The position numbers and the translations under genes were made by a program. The notes under the pieces were generated by a model. The model had not been told where the DNA came from, did not search any database, and worked only from the letters and a program-made list of their open reading frames with translations. Source: Pseudomonadota bacterium (GTDB taxonomy: Bacteria; Pseudomonadota; Alphaproteobacteria; Rhizobiales; Devosiaceae). Taken from it: a DNA stretch of 64,000 nt. The first letter of the stretch is position 1. Each line of letters opens with the position of its first letter. The DNA is taken from positions 62,001 through 126,000 of the forward strand of contig JAEWBN010000014.1 of NCBI GenBank assembly GCA_023391095.1. The letters run 5' to 3'. Shown here piece after piece: positions 32,485 through 41,137 of this stretch.

Positions 32485-33548
32485 GCGGCGGAGACATCCT
32501 TTGCGTTGGCGTCGGCCATCTCGACAAGCTCTGTTTCCGAGATCACGCGATTTCGGCCCGCATGCTTGGCCGCATAGAGACAGCGGTCTGCGCGCTCGAT
32601 CAGTGCCGATGCAGATTCGTCGAGACGGAAACTCGCAACGCCGAACGAGGCGGTGATCCGGCCCAGTTTCTCATTGGTCGATCGCTTGAGCAGTTCTTTT
32701 GCCTGAATGGCCTTGCGGATGTTTTCCGCGACGATCACTGCGCCTTCCAGGTCGGTTGAGGGCAGGACCGCGACAAATTCCTCGCCACCATAGCGTGCCG
32801 CCAAGTCGCGACCCTTGATATTGGATTTCAACGTCATGGCGACAAGCCGGAGCACCTGGTCGCCGGTCTGATGTCCATAGGTGTCGTTGAAATTCTTGAA
32901 GTAGTCGATATCGACCAGCATGAGACTCAAAGGATCGCCGGTTTGCGCGGCTTCTCCCATGGCTATCGCCAAGCCCTCGTCAAAACTCTTCCGGTTGGCG
33001 ATTTTGGTCAGTGGATCAAGCATGGATTCGCGACGCGCATCGTCCAAATCGCGCTGTAGGGCCGAAATGTCTTCTCGCGAGGCTTGGAGCTTCAGCTCGA
33101 GCGCTCTGTTGGTATCCTGCATCCGCCTGGTTTCACTGAGGAGGCGTGAGGCCAGATCCTTCATGGCTGCGGCGGGGAGTTCACGCTCGAGATCGCCGCT
33201 GGCCGACTGTAGCGAGCCGGAATAGGCGTTGGCCGTGGTCATTGCCGAGTCGATTGCGTCGTGCACGGCCTCGATACGGGCGTGCATGCGCTCGGAGACG
33301 TTCGAAATCCGGTCGTTGACGTCGGATTTCAGGAACTCGTTGTAAAGCGTCTCGGCCAGATCGCTGGAGGGCGCGTCGCCGGCCCGGAAAATGGCATTGA
33401 TGCGGTTGTTCAGGGACGGATTGACACCGGTGCAATAGGTATAGAGCAGCTCATAGAACTGCGGATATGGCGGTATCCCGCTGCGCTTGAGCAGATCGAA
33501 CGCGGCGTTGGCATAACCCAAGGCGCGCTTGAATTCCTGGTCCGACAC
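32481..33548 (-). CDS. Diguanylate cyclase (GGDEF) with unknown N-terminal domain
   Basis: 355 residues. Residues 1-130 form a helical domain (FKRALGYANAAFDLLKRSG and PPYPQFYELLYTYCTG) conserved in rhizobial GGDEF proteins, then a coiled coil (about 130-180), then a GGDEF domain with DPLTKIANRKSF, LVDIDYFKNFND and the active site RYGGEEF. The usual inhibitory RxxD is KGRD, so product inhibition may be weakened. It makes c-di-GMP from GTP. No membrane segment is seen. GTG start at 33548. Convergent overlap with aroA. Confidence 0.9.
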   Translation of the reverse strand: MSDQEFKRALGYANAAFDLLKRSGIPPYPQFYELLYTYCTGVNPSLNNRINAIFRAGDAPSSDLAETLYNEFLKSDVNDRISNVSERMHARIEAVHDAIDSAMTTANAYSGSLQSASGDLERELPAAAMKDLASRLLSETRRMQDTNRALELKLQASREDISALQRDLDDARRESMLDPLTKIANRKSFDEGLAIAMGEAAQTGDPLSLMLVDIDYFKNFNDTYGHQTGDQVLRLVAMTLKSNIKGRDLAARYGGEEFVAVLPSTDLEGAVIVAENIRKAIQAKELLKRSTNEKLGRITASFGVASFRLDESASALIERADRCLYAAKHAGRNRVISETELVEMADANAKDVSAA

Positions 33549-33697
33549 TGCCCACCCCGCGCTTCGTTGCGCTCCCCTGCAAGCACGAATCCTGCCTCGA
33601 GTCTTCCGTCTTTAGATACAACCGGCCGATGCGGTTACACAACTCCCGTACGCCCGACTTAACAGGCAAACGCAAAATACTCTTCGACAGCAGCAGA

Positions 33698-35104
33698 CTA
33701 AATTCTGGTTGACCGCAGAAGAAACGCAGGAACTGGACCTGCATCACCAAATGGATTGCCCGAATGATTTGCTTCTGCTGCCTCGGGTGACTTTGCAGGG
33801 CGTTGAGGGCGCTGGGTTTTTTCGGGCTTCGCTACCGCGGGTGTATTTTCGGCCTCGACCTCAGGGTTGACCCCGCGCGTCCGGCTGCGGCGGGCGGGTC
33901 GGGCTGCCTTATCTTCGGCGTCCTCTACGGGACGTGATTTTCCGCCCGCCGGCGTGTCTGCCTCTTCCAGCCATTCGATGGGCTTCTGGATGAGCTTCAG
34001 GATGGCATCGAGATGTTTGGTGTCCGCCGAAGAGACCAGCGTGTAAGCCACGCCAGAGCGACCAGCACGCCCTGTCCGGCCGATTCGGTGCACATAGTCT
34101 TCCGCGTGCACGGGCACATCGAAATTGAACACATGGCTCACGGCGGGAATGTCGAGGCCACGGGCTGCAACGTCGCTGGCGACCAGCAGGGTCAGCTTGT
34201 TGCTCTTGAAAGCATCAAGCGTTTCCATGCGGCTCTTCTGGTCCATGTCGCCATGCAGGCCGCCGGCGGAGTATTTATGGCGCTGCAGGGAGCGGGCGAG
34301 GGTAGCCACGTCGCGCTTGCGATTGCAGAAGATAATGGCGTTGGTCAGCCCCTCGGCCGCGTCTATGCGGGCTCGGAGGGCCGCGCGCTTCTCGTCCGGC
34401 TTGGACGACACTTTCACCAGCTTCTGGTCGATGGTGTCGGCCGTGGATGAGGATCGGGAGACCTGGACATGCACCGGGTCCTTGAGAAACTTCTTGGTCA
34501 GCTTCTCGATCTGCGGGTCCATGGTGGCCGAGAAGAGCATGGTCTGCCGGCGGGGCGGCAGGCGCGAGCAGATCTTCTCGATGTCATCGATGAAGCCCAT
34601 GTCGAGCATGCGGTCGGCTTCGTCGATCACCAGGATTTCGACACCCGTGAGCAGAATCTTGCCGCGGTCGAACTGGTCGAGCAGCCGCCCAGGGGTGGCG
34701 ATGAGCACGTCCACACCGCGATCGAGCTTCTTGTTCTGATCTTCGAAAGACACGCCGCCGATGATCAGCGCCATGGAGAGGCGGTGATTCTTGCCGTACT
34801 TCTCAAAATTCTCCGATACCTGCGCAGCCAGTTCGCGCGTCGGCTCAAGAATGAGCGTGCGGGGCATACGGGCGCGGGCGCGGCCATTTTCAAGCAGAGT
34901 GAGCATGGGCAGCACGAAGGAGGCTGTCTTGCCCGTCCCGGTCTGGGCAATCCCGATCAGGTCCTTCTTCTGGAGAAGGTGCGGGATGGCCTGAGCCTGG
35001 ATCTCGGTCGGCTTGTTGTAGCCGGCAGCCGTGACGGCTTCGGTGACTTTGCTCGAAAGGCCCAGTCCGGAAAAAGTGTCGGTCAAGTCGGTCGTTCCAC
35101 TCAA
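33698..35104 (-). CDS. DEAD-box RNA helicase (RhlE-like)
   Basis: Core motifs in order: Q-motif region GYNKPTEIQAQAIP, motif I AQTGTGKT, Ia PTRELAAQV, II VIDEADRMLD, III SATM, IV IIFCNRKRDV, V ASDVAARGLDIP and VI HRIGRTGRAGR. A C-terminal low-complexity tail (about 385-468) is rich in Pro, Arg and Ala and may bind RNA. TTG 35104, preceded by GGACA, starts the protein just before LSGTTDLTDTFSGLGL; a GTG at 35218 would add 38 residues. RhlE-type helicases act in RNA turnover and cold adaptation. The leader is long. Confidence 0.93.
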   Translation of the reverse strand: MSGTTDLTDTFSGLGLSSKVTEAVTAAGYNKPTEIQAQAIPHLLQKKDLIGIAQTGTGKTASFVLPMLTLLENGRARARMPRTLILEPTRELAAQVSENFEKYGKNHRLSMALIIGGVSFEDQNKKLDRGVDVLIATPGRLLDQFDRGKILLTGVEILVIDEADRMLDMGFIDDIEKICSRLPPRRQTMLFSATMDPQIEKLTKKFLKDPVHVQVSRSSSTADTIDQKLVKVSSKPDEKRAALRARIDAAEGLTNAIIFCNRKRDVATLARSLQRHKYSAGGLHGDMDQKSRMETLDAFKSNKLTLLVASDVAARGLDIPAVSHVFNFDVPVHAEDYVHRIGRTGRAGRSGVAYTLVSSADTKHLDAILKLIQKPIEWLEEADTPAGGKSRPVEDAEDKAARPARRSRTRGVNPEVEAENTPAVAKPEKTQRPQRPAKSPEAAEANHSGNPFGDAGPVPAFLLRSTRI

Positions 35105-35343
35105 GGATGCTGTCCAGGTTCGGTCCGTGCACGATTGCTCGGAGGCGGGCCTGGCCGTTGGAAGGTCTTCAGTTCCTGCCTTTGCCAGACAGGCTCTGAG
35201 TGGGTGCCAACCAATCACGTATTCCGCAGCACCCTCGGCTCGGGCGGCGCCAACCTGCTCGGGCAGCGGCAGCCCCGTCGGTCATCCAGGCGCTGCGGCG
35301 GCAAGACTGCCTGCGCGCACTTGGTACTCTACCGGCGGCGCGG

Positions 35344-35371
35344 ACCATATCGCAAAGGCCCGTCCTGTCAA
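35344..35371 (-). promoter_or_regulatory. Promoter of the RNA helicase gene
   Basis: On the minus strand TTGACA (35371-35366) and TATGGT (35349-35344) are separated by 16 bp. Transcription from here would give a leader of roughly 230 nt before the TTG at 35104, as is common for cold-regulated helicase genes. 35105-35343 holds no other gene that I can see. Confidence 0.55.
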
Positions 35372-35495
35372 TGATTTTGGGGATTTTTAGGTTACCAGCG
35401 CCAACGTGGTCGCCCAGACGGGCCCCAACTTTGGCGTCAGGCGCGTGGCAAGAAGCGGTAGCTCGACGCTGACGGGCGTCGTTAGGGTTATCGGT

Positions 35496-35530
35496 TATAC
35501 TTAACTAATGGTTTCCCTGCGTTAACCATT
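35496..35530 (+). promoter_or_regulatory. TATACT -10 box and AATGGTT dyad before the small ORF
   Basis: TATACT (35496-35501) is a good -10 hexamer; no clear -35 is at the right distance. AATGGTT-N10-AACCATT (35507-35530) is a perfect 7-bp inverted repeat at the expected transcript start. It may be an operator or a 5' hairpin. Confidence 0.4.
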
Positions 35531-35552
35531 GGTGTTCGTTGGAGAAATCCCA

Positions 35553-35645
35553 ATGAAAGCGTACAACGGAGGTCGAAGCGGGCAGGGAATAAACCTGACG
35601 CTCTGCACTCCCTACGGCTTCTCTCAGGTCCGCCGCAACTCCTGA
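35553..35645 (+). CDS. Candidate 30-residue leader-like peptide
   Basis: ATG 35553 follows GGAG with an 8-nt spacer and opens a 30-codon frame that starts MKAYNGGRSG and ends YGFSQVRRNS. The last dozen codons and the TGA form the left side, loop and inner right arm of a strong hairpin (35610-35658), so a translating ribosome would disrupt the structure. That is the architecture of an attenuator or ribosome-sensing leader. No larger gene follows before a terminator at 35796, so the unit may be a stand-alone small mRNA. No family recognised. Confidence 0.45.
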   Translation: MKAYNGGRSGQGINLTLCTPYGFSQVRRNS

Positions 35646-35714
35646 GACACCCGTAGGGCGGTTGGTCCGGATGCGGACAGAGTGGCCTCTTCGACATGCC
35701 GCTCCGGACCAGCC
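35610..35714 (+). ncRNA. Structured RNA candidate: two adjacent strong stem-loops
   Basis: Hairpin 1 (35610-35658): CCCTACGG pairs with CCGTAGGG and, inside it, TCTCAGG with CCTGAGA. Hairpin 2 (35660-35714): TGGTCCGGA pairs with TCCGGACCA, extended outward by three pairs (one G-T) and inward by GCGG/CCGC. Both are perfect in sequence within the named arms. The stems also exist on the minus strand, but the promoter-like box, ribosome binding site and terminator suit the plus strand. I recognise no known RNA family. Confidence 0.55.
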
Positions 35715-35795
35715 ACTCATCCCCACATGGCAACATTGCGCGTCTTACTGTCTCCGCGTCGCGCTGAATGCGGTGCAGTCGGGCACGGGGCAAAC

Positions 35796-35825
35796 AAAAA
35801 CCCCGCAATTGCTTGCGGGGTTTTT
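35796..35825. terminator. Bidirectional terminator between the small RNA unit and rpmG
   Basis: AAAAACCCCGCAA-TTGC-TTGCGGGGTTTTT has an 8-bp GC-rich stem, extended by A-T pairs, with T runs on both strands. It would end both the plus-strand small transcript and the minus-strand rpmG message. Confidence 0.9.
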
Positions 35826-35849
35826 GTTGTTCAGTACTGGAAAGCCAGA

Positions 35850-36017
35850 TTACTTGATCTTGGCTTCCTTAAATTCGACGTGCTTGCGGACGACCGGATC
35901 GTACTTCTTGAACGAGAGCTTCTCGGTCTGGGTACGTGCATTCTTCTTGGTCACATAGAAGAAGCCGGTATCGGCCGTCGAGACGAGCTTGATCTTGATG
36001 GTGGCGGCCTTGGCCAT
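35850..36017 (-). CDS. rpmG: 50S ribosomal protein L33
   Basis: 55 residues reading MAKAATIKIKLVSTADTGFF, then YVTKKNARTQTEKLSFKKYD and VVRKHVEFKEAKIK. This is the standard L33 sequence of alphaproteobacteria, without the zinc-binding cysteines found in the other L33 type. It diverges from the DUF3052 gene and is followed by a strong terminator. Monocistronic. Confidence 0.96.
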   Translation of the reverse strand: MAKAATIKIKLVSTADTGFFYVTKKNARTQTEKLSFKKYDPVVRKHVEFKEAKIK

Positions 36018-36133
36018 AACAGTGGTCCTTCACAAAGCGAAAGGCGCCGCTACGGGGCAGCGCCGGAATTTGGGCGCAACCTACGGATTTGCGGGCCGTT
36101 GTCAAGTCGATAGCGCGCCCCAAGGAGGCTTTG

Positions 36134-36550
36134 ATGAGCGCACCGACCGAATTGCTACGGAAATTGCAGATCATCGCGGGTAGCAAGATTTGGATGATCA
36201 ACGTTCCGCAGGCGATTGCCGAGGAAATTTCGGCTGGCGCAGAGGTAGAGCCGGTGCATGAAAAGGACGCCTATGACGGCGTTCTAGCGTTTTTCACGTC
36301 TGCCAGCGAGGTCGAATCGGTGGTCCCGAGGATTCTGGCCGAGTTGCCGTCCGATGGATTGCTTTGGGTGGCTTATCCGAAGGGCGAAACCGGCAAGGAT
36401 GCCGGAATCAGCCGTGATACGGGTTGGTCACCTCTGGAATCGGCGGGCTGGCGGCCGGTGCGCCAGGTGGCCATCGATGCACAATGGTCCGCGTTGCGCT
36501 TTCGGCCCCGCACTCTCGTCAAGGCCCAGGAAGGCAGCCGCTTCGCCTGA
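36134..36550 (+). CDS. DUF3052-like protein
   Basis: 138 residues from ATG 36134, preceded by AAGGAGG. Residues about 60-90 (FFTSASEVESVVPRILAELP, then GLLWVAYPKGE) match the DUF3052 pattern, in which a LLWVAYPK strand follows an ELP turn; the C-terminus RPVRQVAIDAQWSALRFRP is also typical. The fold suggests a small alpha/beta protein. Function is unknown. It has its own divergent promoter region facing rpmG. Confidence 0.65.
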   Translation: MSAPTELLRKLQIIAGSKIWMINVPQAIAEEISAGAEVEPVHEKDAYDGVLAFFTSASEVESVVPRILAELPSDGLLWVAYPKGETGKDAGISRDTGWSPLESAGWRPVRQVAIDAQWSALRFRPRTLVKAQEGSRFA

Positions 36551-36566
36551 AGCGGCTGCTGTGTTC

Positions 36567-36965
36567 TCAGTCGTGCTGGTGGCCCGACCCGAAACCGTAC
36601 ATGCGCGTGGCCCACTGCAGGCCCACGATGCTGCCCTTGATCGAGGGAAGCATGAGCAAGGGCAACACAATGGCCAGAGGGACCATCGTGTAGAGATAGG
36701 TCAGCGGGTTGACGTGCCAGACCATTTCCATGTGGAGCATGATGCCGATAAGCAGATGGCCAACGATGAAGATGGCGATATAGGGCGGGAAGTCGTCGGC
36801 GCGATGATGCGAAAACTCTTCGCCGCAGACATCACACTGGTCCGCGACCTTGAGATATCCGCGGAACATGCGGCCCTGACCACAATGGGGGCACTTGCAC
36901 AGCGTGCCGCGCCACATGGCCTGGCCAACTTTGCGCTCTTCGAGAACCTGGGTCCGGTCGGTCAT
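36567..36965 (-). CDS. DUF983 membrane protein
   Basis: 132 residues. An N-terminal zinc-ribbon-like part (CKCPHCGQGRMF and DQCDVCGEEF) precedes two transmembrane helices (IAIFIVGHLLIGIMLHMEM and TYLYTMVPLAIVLPLLMLP). This is the DUF983 family. The cysteines may bind zinc. It starts 2 bp after the rnr stop, so translation is coupled. Role unknown; the pairing with rnr is common in rhizobia. Confidence 0.88.
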   Translation of the reverse strand: MTDRTQVLEERKVGQAMWRGTLCKCPHCGQGRMFRGYLKVADQCDVCGEEFSHHRADDFPPYIAIFIVGHLLIGIMLHMEMVWHVNPLTYLYTMVPLAIVLPLLMLPSIKGSIVGLQWATRMYGFGSGHQHD

Positions 36966-36967
36966 GA

Positions 36968-39247
36968 CTACCTCTTTCTCCGGCCCTTGGGGCCGTAGCC
37001 CCTAGATGCGCGCTTGGGGGGGCGTCTTCCAGATGGCGGATTGCCGCGCCTGCCTTCAGAAAGAAGTTCGAATCGGAGGGAACCGGCAACGGGCGCTGCT
37101 TCCACCAGCCGGACCTCAACCTTATCGCCCAGGCCGAAGGTTTCGCCGGACCGCTCGCCGATCATCGCCTGCCGCTCCTCGACATAACGATAAAAGTCCT
37201 GACCGAGGGTCGACGCAGGGATAAAGCCATCCGCGCCTGTTTCGCTAAGGCGGATGAACAGGCCCGATTTGGTGACGCCGGAAATTCGGCCGTCGAAGCG
37301 AGCGCCAATGCGGTCTGCCAGAAACTGGGCGAGTAGCCGGTCCGAGGTTTCCCGCTCAGCCATCATGGCGCGCCTCTCGGTGGCCGAGATGTGCTGGGCA
37401 ATTCCCGGCAGTTTGCCGGCCTCCTGATCCGTGAGTCCGTCATCACCCAGACCGAGTGCGCGAACCAAAGCCCGATGCACGATAAGGTCGGCGTAGCGGC
37501 GGATGGGTGAGGTGAAGTGCGCATAGCGGTCGAGGTTGAGGCCGAAATGCCCATAGTTTTCGGCCGAGTATTCCGCCTGCGCCTGGCTGCGCAGCACCAT
37601 CTCGCTGACCTGCTCGATATTTCCAGCCCGGCGTGCCTGACCGAGGATGCCGTTGAAGTCGGACGCCCGGACATTGTCCGATTTCTTCACCGAGATATCC
37701 AGCGAGCCCAGGAAATCTCGCAGCGCCTGAAGCTTTTCGGAACTGGGTTCATCGTGAACACGATAAAGCAGTTCGGTCCGTTTCTGCTCCAGGGTTTCCG
37801 CAGCCGCCACGTTGGCGGCGATCATCATTTCTTCGATCAAGCGATGAGCGTCGAGACGTTCGGGAATGCGGATGTCGCGCACCATCCCCTTGTCATCCAG
37901 CAGGATTTTCCGTTCTGGGAGGTCAAGATCGAGCGGGCCACGCTGGTCGCGTGCCTGGCTCATCGCCTCATAGGCGGCCCAAAGGGGCTTAAGGATGGGT
38001 TCGAGCAGCGGGCCGGTCTGATCGTCCGGCTTTCCGTCAATGGCTGCCTGCGCCTGCTCATAGCTCAGCTTGGCGGCTGATCTCATCAGGATCCGGTGGA
38101 AGGAGTGGCTCTTTTTTCGCCCGTCAGCGCCCATGACCATGCGAACCGCAAGGGCGGCACGCGCCACACCCTCCTTGAGAGAGCACAACTCGTTGGAAAT
38201 ACGTTCCGGCAGCATCGGAACGACGCGGTCCGGGAAGTAGACCGAATTGCCGCGTAGATACGCCTCGCGGTCAAGCGCGGTGCCGTGCCTGACATAGGCA
38301 GCGACGTCCGCGATGGCGACAGTGACGATGAAACCCCCAGGGTTGGACGGGTCATCGTCGTGCGAAGCGTGAACCGCGTCGTCATGGTCCTTGGCGTCTG
38401 CAGGATCGATCGTGATGAGAGGCAGCTCGCGCCAGTCTTCGCGTCCTTTTAGGGTGGGCTCCTTTGCCTCCTCAGCCTCCCGGGTCACGCTGTTGGGAAA
38501 AACGTGGGGGATTTCGAGATTGTGAATGGCAATGAGCGATACCGCGCCTTCCGAGCGCGGATTGCCGATGACGCTTGTCACCCGGGCGCGCGGTATCATC
38601 AGTCGGCCCGAGAGCTTGACCTCAACCTCCACCAAATCGCCGTCGGCAGCGTCGCCGAGGTCACCCAGCGGAATGCGCATTTCCTTCTGCTTGCGGTCGA
38701 TGGGGATGAGGCGCGCGCCTTCGTCATCCATGCGGACAATGCCGATATGGGCGCGACGTGGCTTGTCGAGCACCTTCATCGGCTTTGCAGAATAATCCGG
38801 CACAGGATCTTCGCCGGCGTCTATGCGCGCAAGAATGCGGTCGCCTGGTGCCGGCACGACTCGTGAGCGGCTATCGACCAGCACACGAACGCGCGGCTTT
38901 TCGCCTTCTTCTTCATTCCACTGAGCAGGATAGGCGTGCAGGTCATCCGGGTCGGCGTCTGTCGGGATGTCCAGCACGGTCACGTGGGGCAGGGCGGCCG
39001 TGCGCCGCAATGTCTTGCGGCTACGGGTGATGATGCCTTCGCCCTCGAGCTCGTTCAGCATCGCCTTAAACGGCTTGCGCAGGTCACCGCGAATGCCGAA
39101 CACCTTGGCCAGATCCCGCTTGCCTTTGATATCGTCCTGCTGGGCCAGGGCTTCCAATAGCTGCTCGCGGGTGGGCAATTCGTAGGCTGCAACCTGGCGG
39201 GGGCGCTTTGGGCCGGAAGTGTTTTTTGGTTTTGCTGTCTTGGCCAT
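36968..39247 (-). CDS. rnr: Ribonuclease R
   Basis: 759 residues. The order is an N-terminal helix-turn-helix (about 25-80), cold-shock domains, the RNB nuclease domain and a C-terminal S1 domain with a basic tail. RNB catalytic Asp residues are in TIDPADAKDHDDAV. Later marks are VAIADVAAYVRHG, the HFTSPIRRYADLIVHRAL motif and GRISGVTKSGLFIRLSETGA (S1). It degrades structured RNA 3' to 5' and takes part in rRNA and tmRNA quality control. It diverges from plsY with about 160 bp between. Confidence 0.97.
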   Translation of the reverse strand: MAKTAKPKNTSGPKRPRQVAAYELPTREQLLEALAQQDDIKGKRDLAKVFGIRGDLRKPFKAMLNELEGEGIITRSRKTLRRTAALPHVTVLDIPTDADPDDLHAYPAQWNEEEGEKPRVRVLVDSRSRVVPAPGDRILARIDAGEDPVPDYSAKPMKVLDKPRRAHIGIVRMDDEGARLIPIDRKQKEMRIPLGDLGDAADGDLVEVEVKLSGRLMIPRARVTSVIGNPRSEGAVSLIAIHNLEIPHVFPNSVTREAEEAKEPTLKGREDWRELPLITIDPADAKDHDDAVHASHDDDPSNPGGFIVTVAIADVAAYVRHGTALDREAYLRGNSVYFPDRVVPMLPERISNELCSLKEGVARAALAVRMVMGADGRKKSHSFHRILMRSAAKLSYEQAQAAIDGKPDDQTGPLLEPILKPLWAAYEAMSQARDQRGPLDLDLPERKILLDDKGMVRDIRIPERLDAHRLIEEMMIAANVAAAETLEQKRTELLYRVHDEPSSEKLQALRDFLGSLDISVKKSDNVRASDFNGILGQARRAGNIEQVSEMVLRSQAQAEYSAENYGHFGLNLDRYAHFTSPIRRYADLIVHRALVRALGLGDDGLTDQEAGKLPGIAQHISATERRAMMAERETSDRLLAQFLADRIGARFDGRISGVTKSGLFIRLSETGADGFIPASTLGQDFYRYVEERQAMIGERSGETFGLGDKVEVRLVEAAPVAGSLRFELLSEGRRGNPPSGRRPPKRASRGYGPKGRRKR

Positions 39248-39410
39248 ATGTCGGGCGCTTTGAGGAGAAGGCTTCTATGTAGGGGATCGATGCTCCTTTG
39301 CCAAATGATTGGGCGGCAGCAGGGTTCACGCCGGTTGTGCAAGGCTGTGCTTTTTTCTTGTTTCAATGGCATTTCAGCGGCTAACTCTTCGCCAGAAATG
39401 GAGCCCCTTC

Positions 39411-40010
39411 ATGCCAGCCGAAATTCTGCCCCTCGTCTATGCCCTGGCGCTCAGCTACCTCTTCGGCTCCATTCCGTTCGGGCTGATTTTGACGCGTGCC
39501 GCCGGACTAGGCGATATCCGCACCATCGGCTCTGGTAACATCGGCGCTACCAATGTCCTGCGCACTGGCAACAAGAAGATTGCTGCGGCAACCCTGGTCC
39601 TGGATGCGCTCAAAGCCGTGGTGCCTATCCTCGTCGCGCGCCATTTCTGGGGCGAGGATGCGGCCCGCGTGGCAGCGCTGGGGGCATTCCTGGGTCACTG
39701 CTTTCCGGTCTGGCTCAATTTCAAAGGCGGCAAGGGCGTTGCCGTGATGATCGGCTCGCTTCTGGCGCTCAACTGGATTGTGGGCCTGATCTTCTGCGCG
39801 GTGTGGCTGGTGATTGCCTTTACCCGAAAAATCTCCTCGCTGGCCGCGCTCACGGCAGCTGCGACCGCTCCGATCTTTGCCTTTGTGCTGGCAAGCGAGC
39901 GACTTGCAGTCGTGGTAGCCGGCCTGGCCTTGTTGCTGTTCTTCCAGCATCGCGAGAACATTGCGCGACTGCTCAAGGGCACCGAACCGAAGATCGGCAG
40001 CAAGTCCTGA
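39411..40010 (+). CDS. plsY: Glycerol-3-phosphate acyltransferase PlsY
   Basis: 199 residues with about five transmembrane helices. It transfers the acyl group from acyl-phosphate to glycerol-3-phosphate at the inner membrane, the first phospholipid step. The three PlsY motifs are present: FGSIPFGL, GSGNIGATNVLRTGN and HCFPVWLNFKGGKGVAVMIG. ATG 39411 matches homologues. Its TGA shares one base with the ATG of dprA. Confidence 0.96.
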   Translation: MPAEILPLVYALALSYLFGSIPFGLILTRAAGLGDIRTIGSGNIGATNVLRTGNKKIAAATLVLDALKAVVPILVARHFWGEDAARVAALGAFLGHCFPVWLNFKGGKGVAVMIGSLLALNWIVGLIFCAVWLVIAFTRKISSLAALTAAATAPIFAFVLASERLAVVVAGLALLLFFQHRENIARLLKGTEPKIGSKS

Positions 40011-41134
40011 TGGAGCGGGGCCGGCCCATGCTCACCCCGGCCCAACGCATTGCCTGGCTTCGTCTCGTTCGCACGGAAAATATCGGGCCCGTTACCTTCC
40101 GCCAGTTGCTCAACCGTTTCGGCTCCGCCGAAGCGGCCATTGAGGCTTTGCCGGCCCTTAGCCGCAAGGCAGGGCGGCCTATGGAAGTCATCAGTCTGGC
40201 AAGGGCAGAAGACGAGATTGCCGGGGCGGCCCAGTACGGTGCCCGGCTCGTGGCCCAGGGAGAGCCGGACTACCCGACGCACCTCAATTATATCCCAGCG
40301 GCTCCGCCCATCATTACCCTTGCCGGAGGCGAAGGGCTCTCATGGCAGCGTGCCGTTGGAATCGTAGGCGCGCGCAACGCGTCTTCGGCGGGCGTGAAGA
40401 TGACGCGCGTGCTGGCGGAAGAGCTGGGAGCCAGCGGCTATTGCGTTGTGTCCGGACTGGCACGCGGCATTGATACTGCGGCGCATCGGGCCAGTCTCAA
40501 GACGGGGACAATTGCTGTACTTGCGGGAGGATTCGATAAAATCTATCCCGAGGAAAACATTCCCCTAGCTCACGATATCCTCGACGCAGGTGGAGCTCTG
40601 CTAACGGAGATGCCTCTCGGCTGGGAGCCTCGGGCCAGAGACTTTCCCAGGCGTAACCGATTGGTTTCCGGACTTTCGCTTGGCATTGTGGTCGTGGAAG
40701 CTGCGAAGCGCTCGGGGTCGCTGATAACGGCACGCCTTGCGCTCGAACAGGATCGCGATGTTTTCGCAGTGCCGGGTTCCCCGCTGGATCCGCGAGCCGA
40801 AGGCGGCAACCTTTTGATCCAGCAGGGCGCAAAACTGGTCACGAACGCGCAGGACATTATCGAGGTCCTGGGGAGCGCCGATCCAGCCCGGCGCACGTTG
40901 TTCGATCCAGAATGGACGCCTGACGACGTCCCGACGGCCTACCTCGCGGCGCCAGCGGAATCAGAGCGGGACACCGTATTCAATGCGCTTTCGACCACGC
41001 CGGTCGAAGTTGACGAGATCATCGCCCAAACGGGCATCGCGCCCCATGCCATGCAGATACTGCTCCTGGAGATGGACCTGGCTGGCCTGATCGAATGGTC
41101 CGGTGGGCAGCTCGTGGCGCTGCGCCACCGCTAG
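40010..41134 (+). CDS. dprA: DNA processing protein DprA
   Basis: 374 residues. An N-terminal helical (SAM-like) part is followed by a Rossmann-fold DprA domain: VGIVGARNASSAG, VSGLARGIDTAAHRASL, AVLAGGFDKIYPEEN, FPRRNRLVSGLS and VVVEAAKRSGSLITARLALEQ. A C-terminal winged helix (about 305-374) ends the protein. It loads RecA on incoming single-stranded DNA. The start overlaps plsY by one base; ATG 40028 is an alternative. The same plsY-dprA-topA order is common in Rhizobiales, although here an aldo/keto reductase gene lies before topA. Confidence 0.96.
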   Translation: MERGRPMLTPAQRIAWLRLVRTENIGPVTFRQLLNRFGSAEAAIEALPALSRKAGRPMEVISLARAEDEIAGAAQYGARLVAQGEPDYPTHLNYIPAAPPIITLAGGEGLSWQRAVGIVGARNASSAGVKMTRVLAEELGASGYCVVSGLARGIDTAAHRASLKTGTIAVLAGGFDKIYPEENIPLAHDILDAGGALLTEMPLGWEPRARDFPRRNRLVSGLSLGIVVVEAAKRSGSLITARLALEQDRDVFAVPGSPLDPRAEGGNLLIQQGAKLVTNAQDIIEVLGSADPARRTLFDPEWTPDDVPTAYLAAPAESERDTVFNALSTTPVEVDEIIAQTGIAPHAMQILLLEMDLAGLIEWSGGQLVALRHR

Positions 41135-41137
41135 GCG

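Noticed and set aside
35488..35808. 106-codon minus-strand frame over the small RNA unit
   Set aside because: Its stop and start fit no signal, it crosses the rpmG terminator region, and the residues look random.
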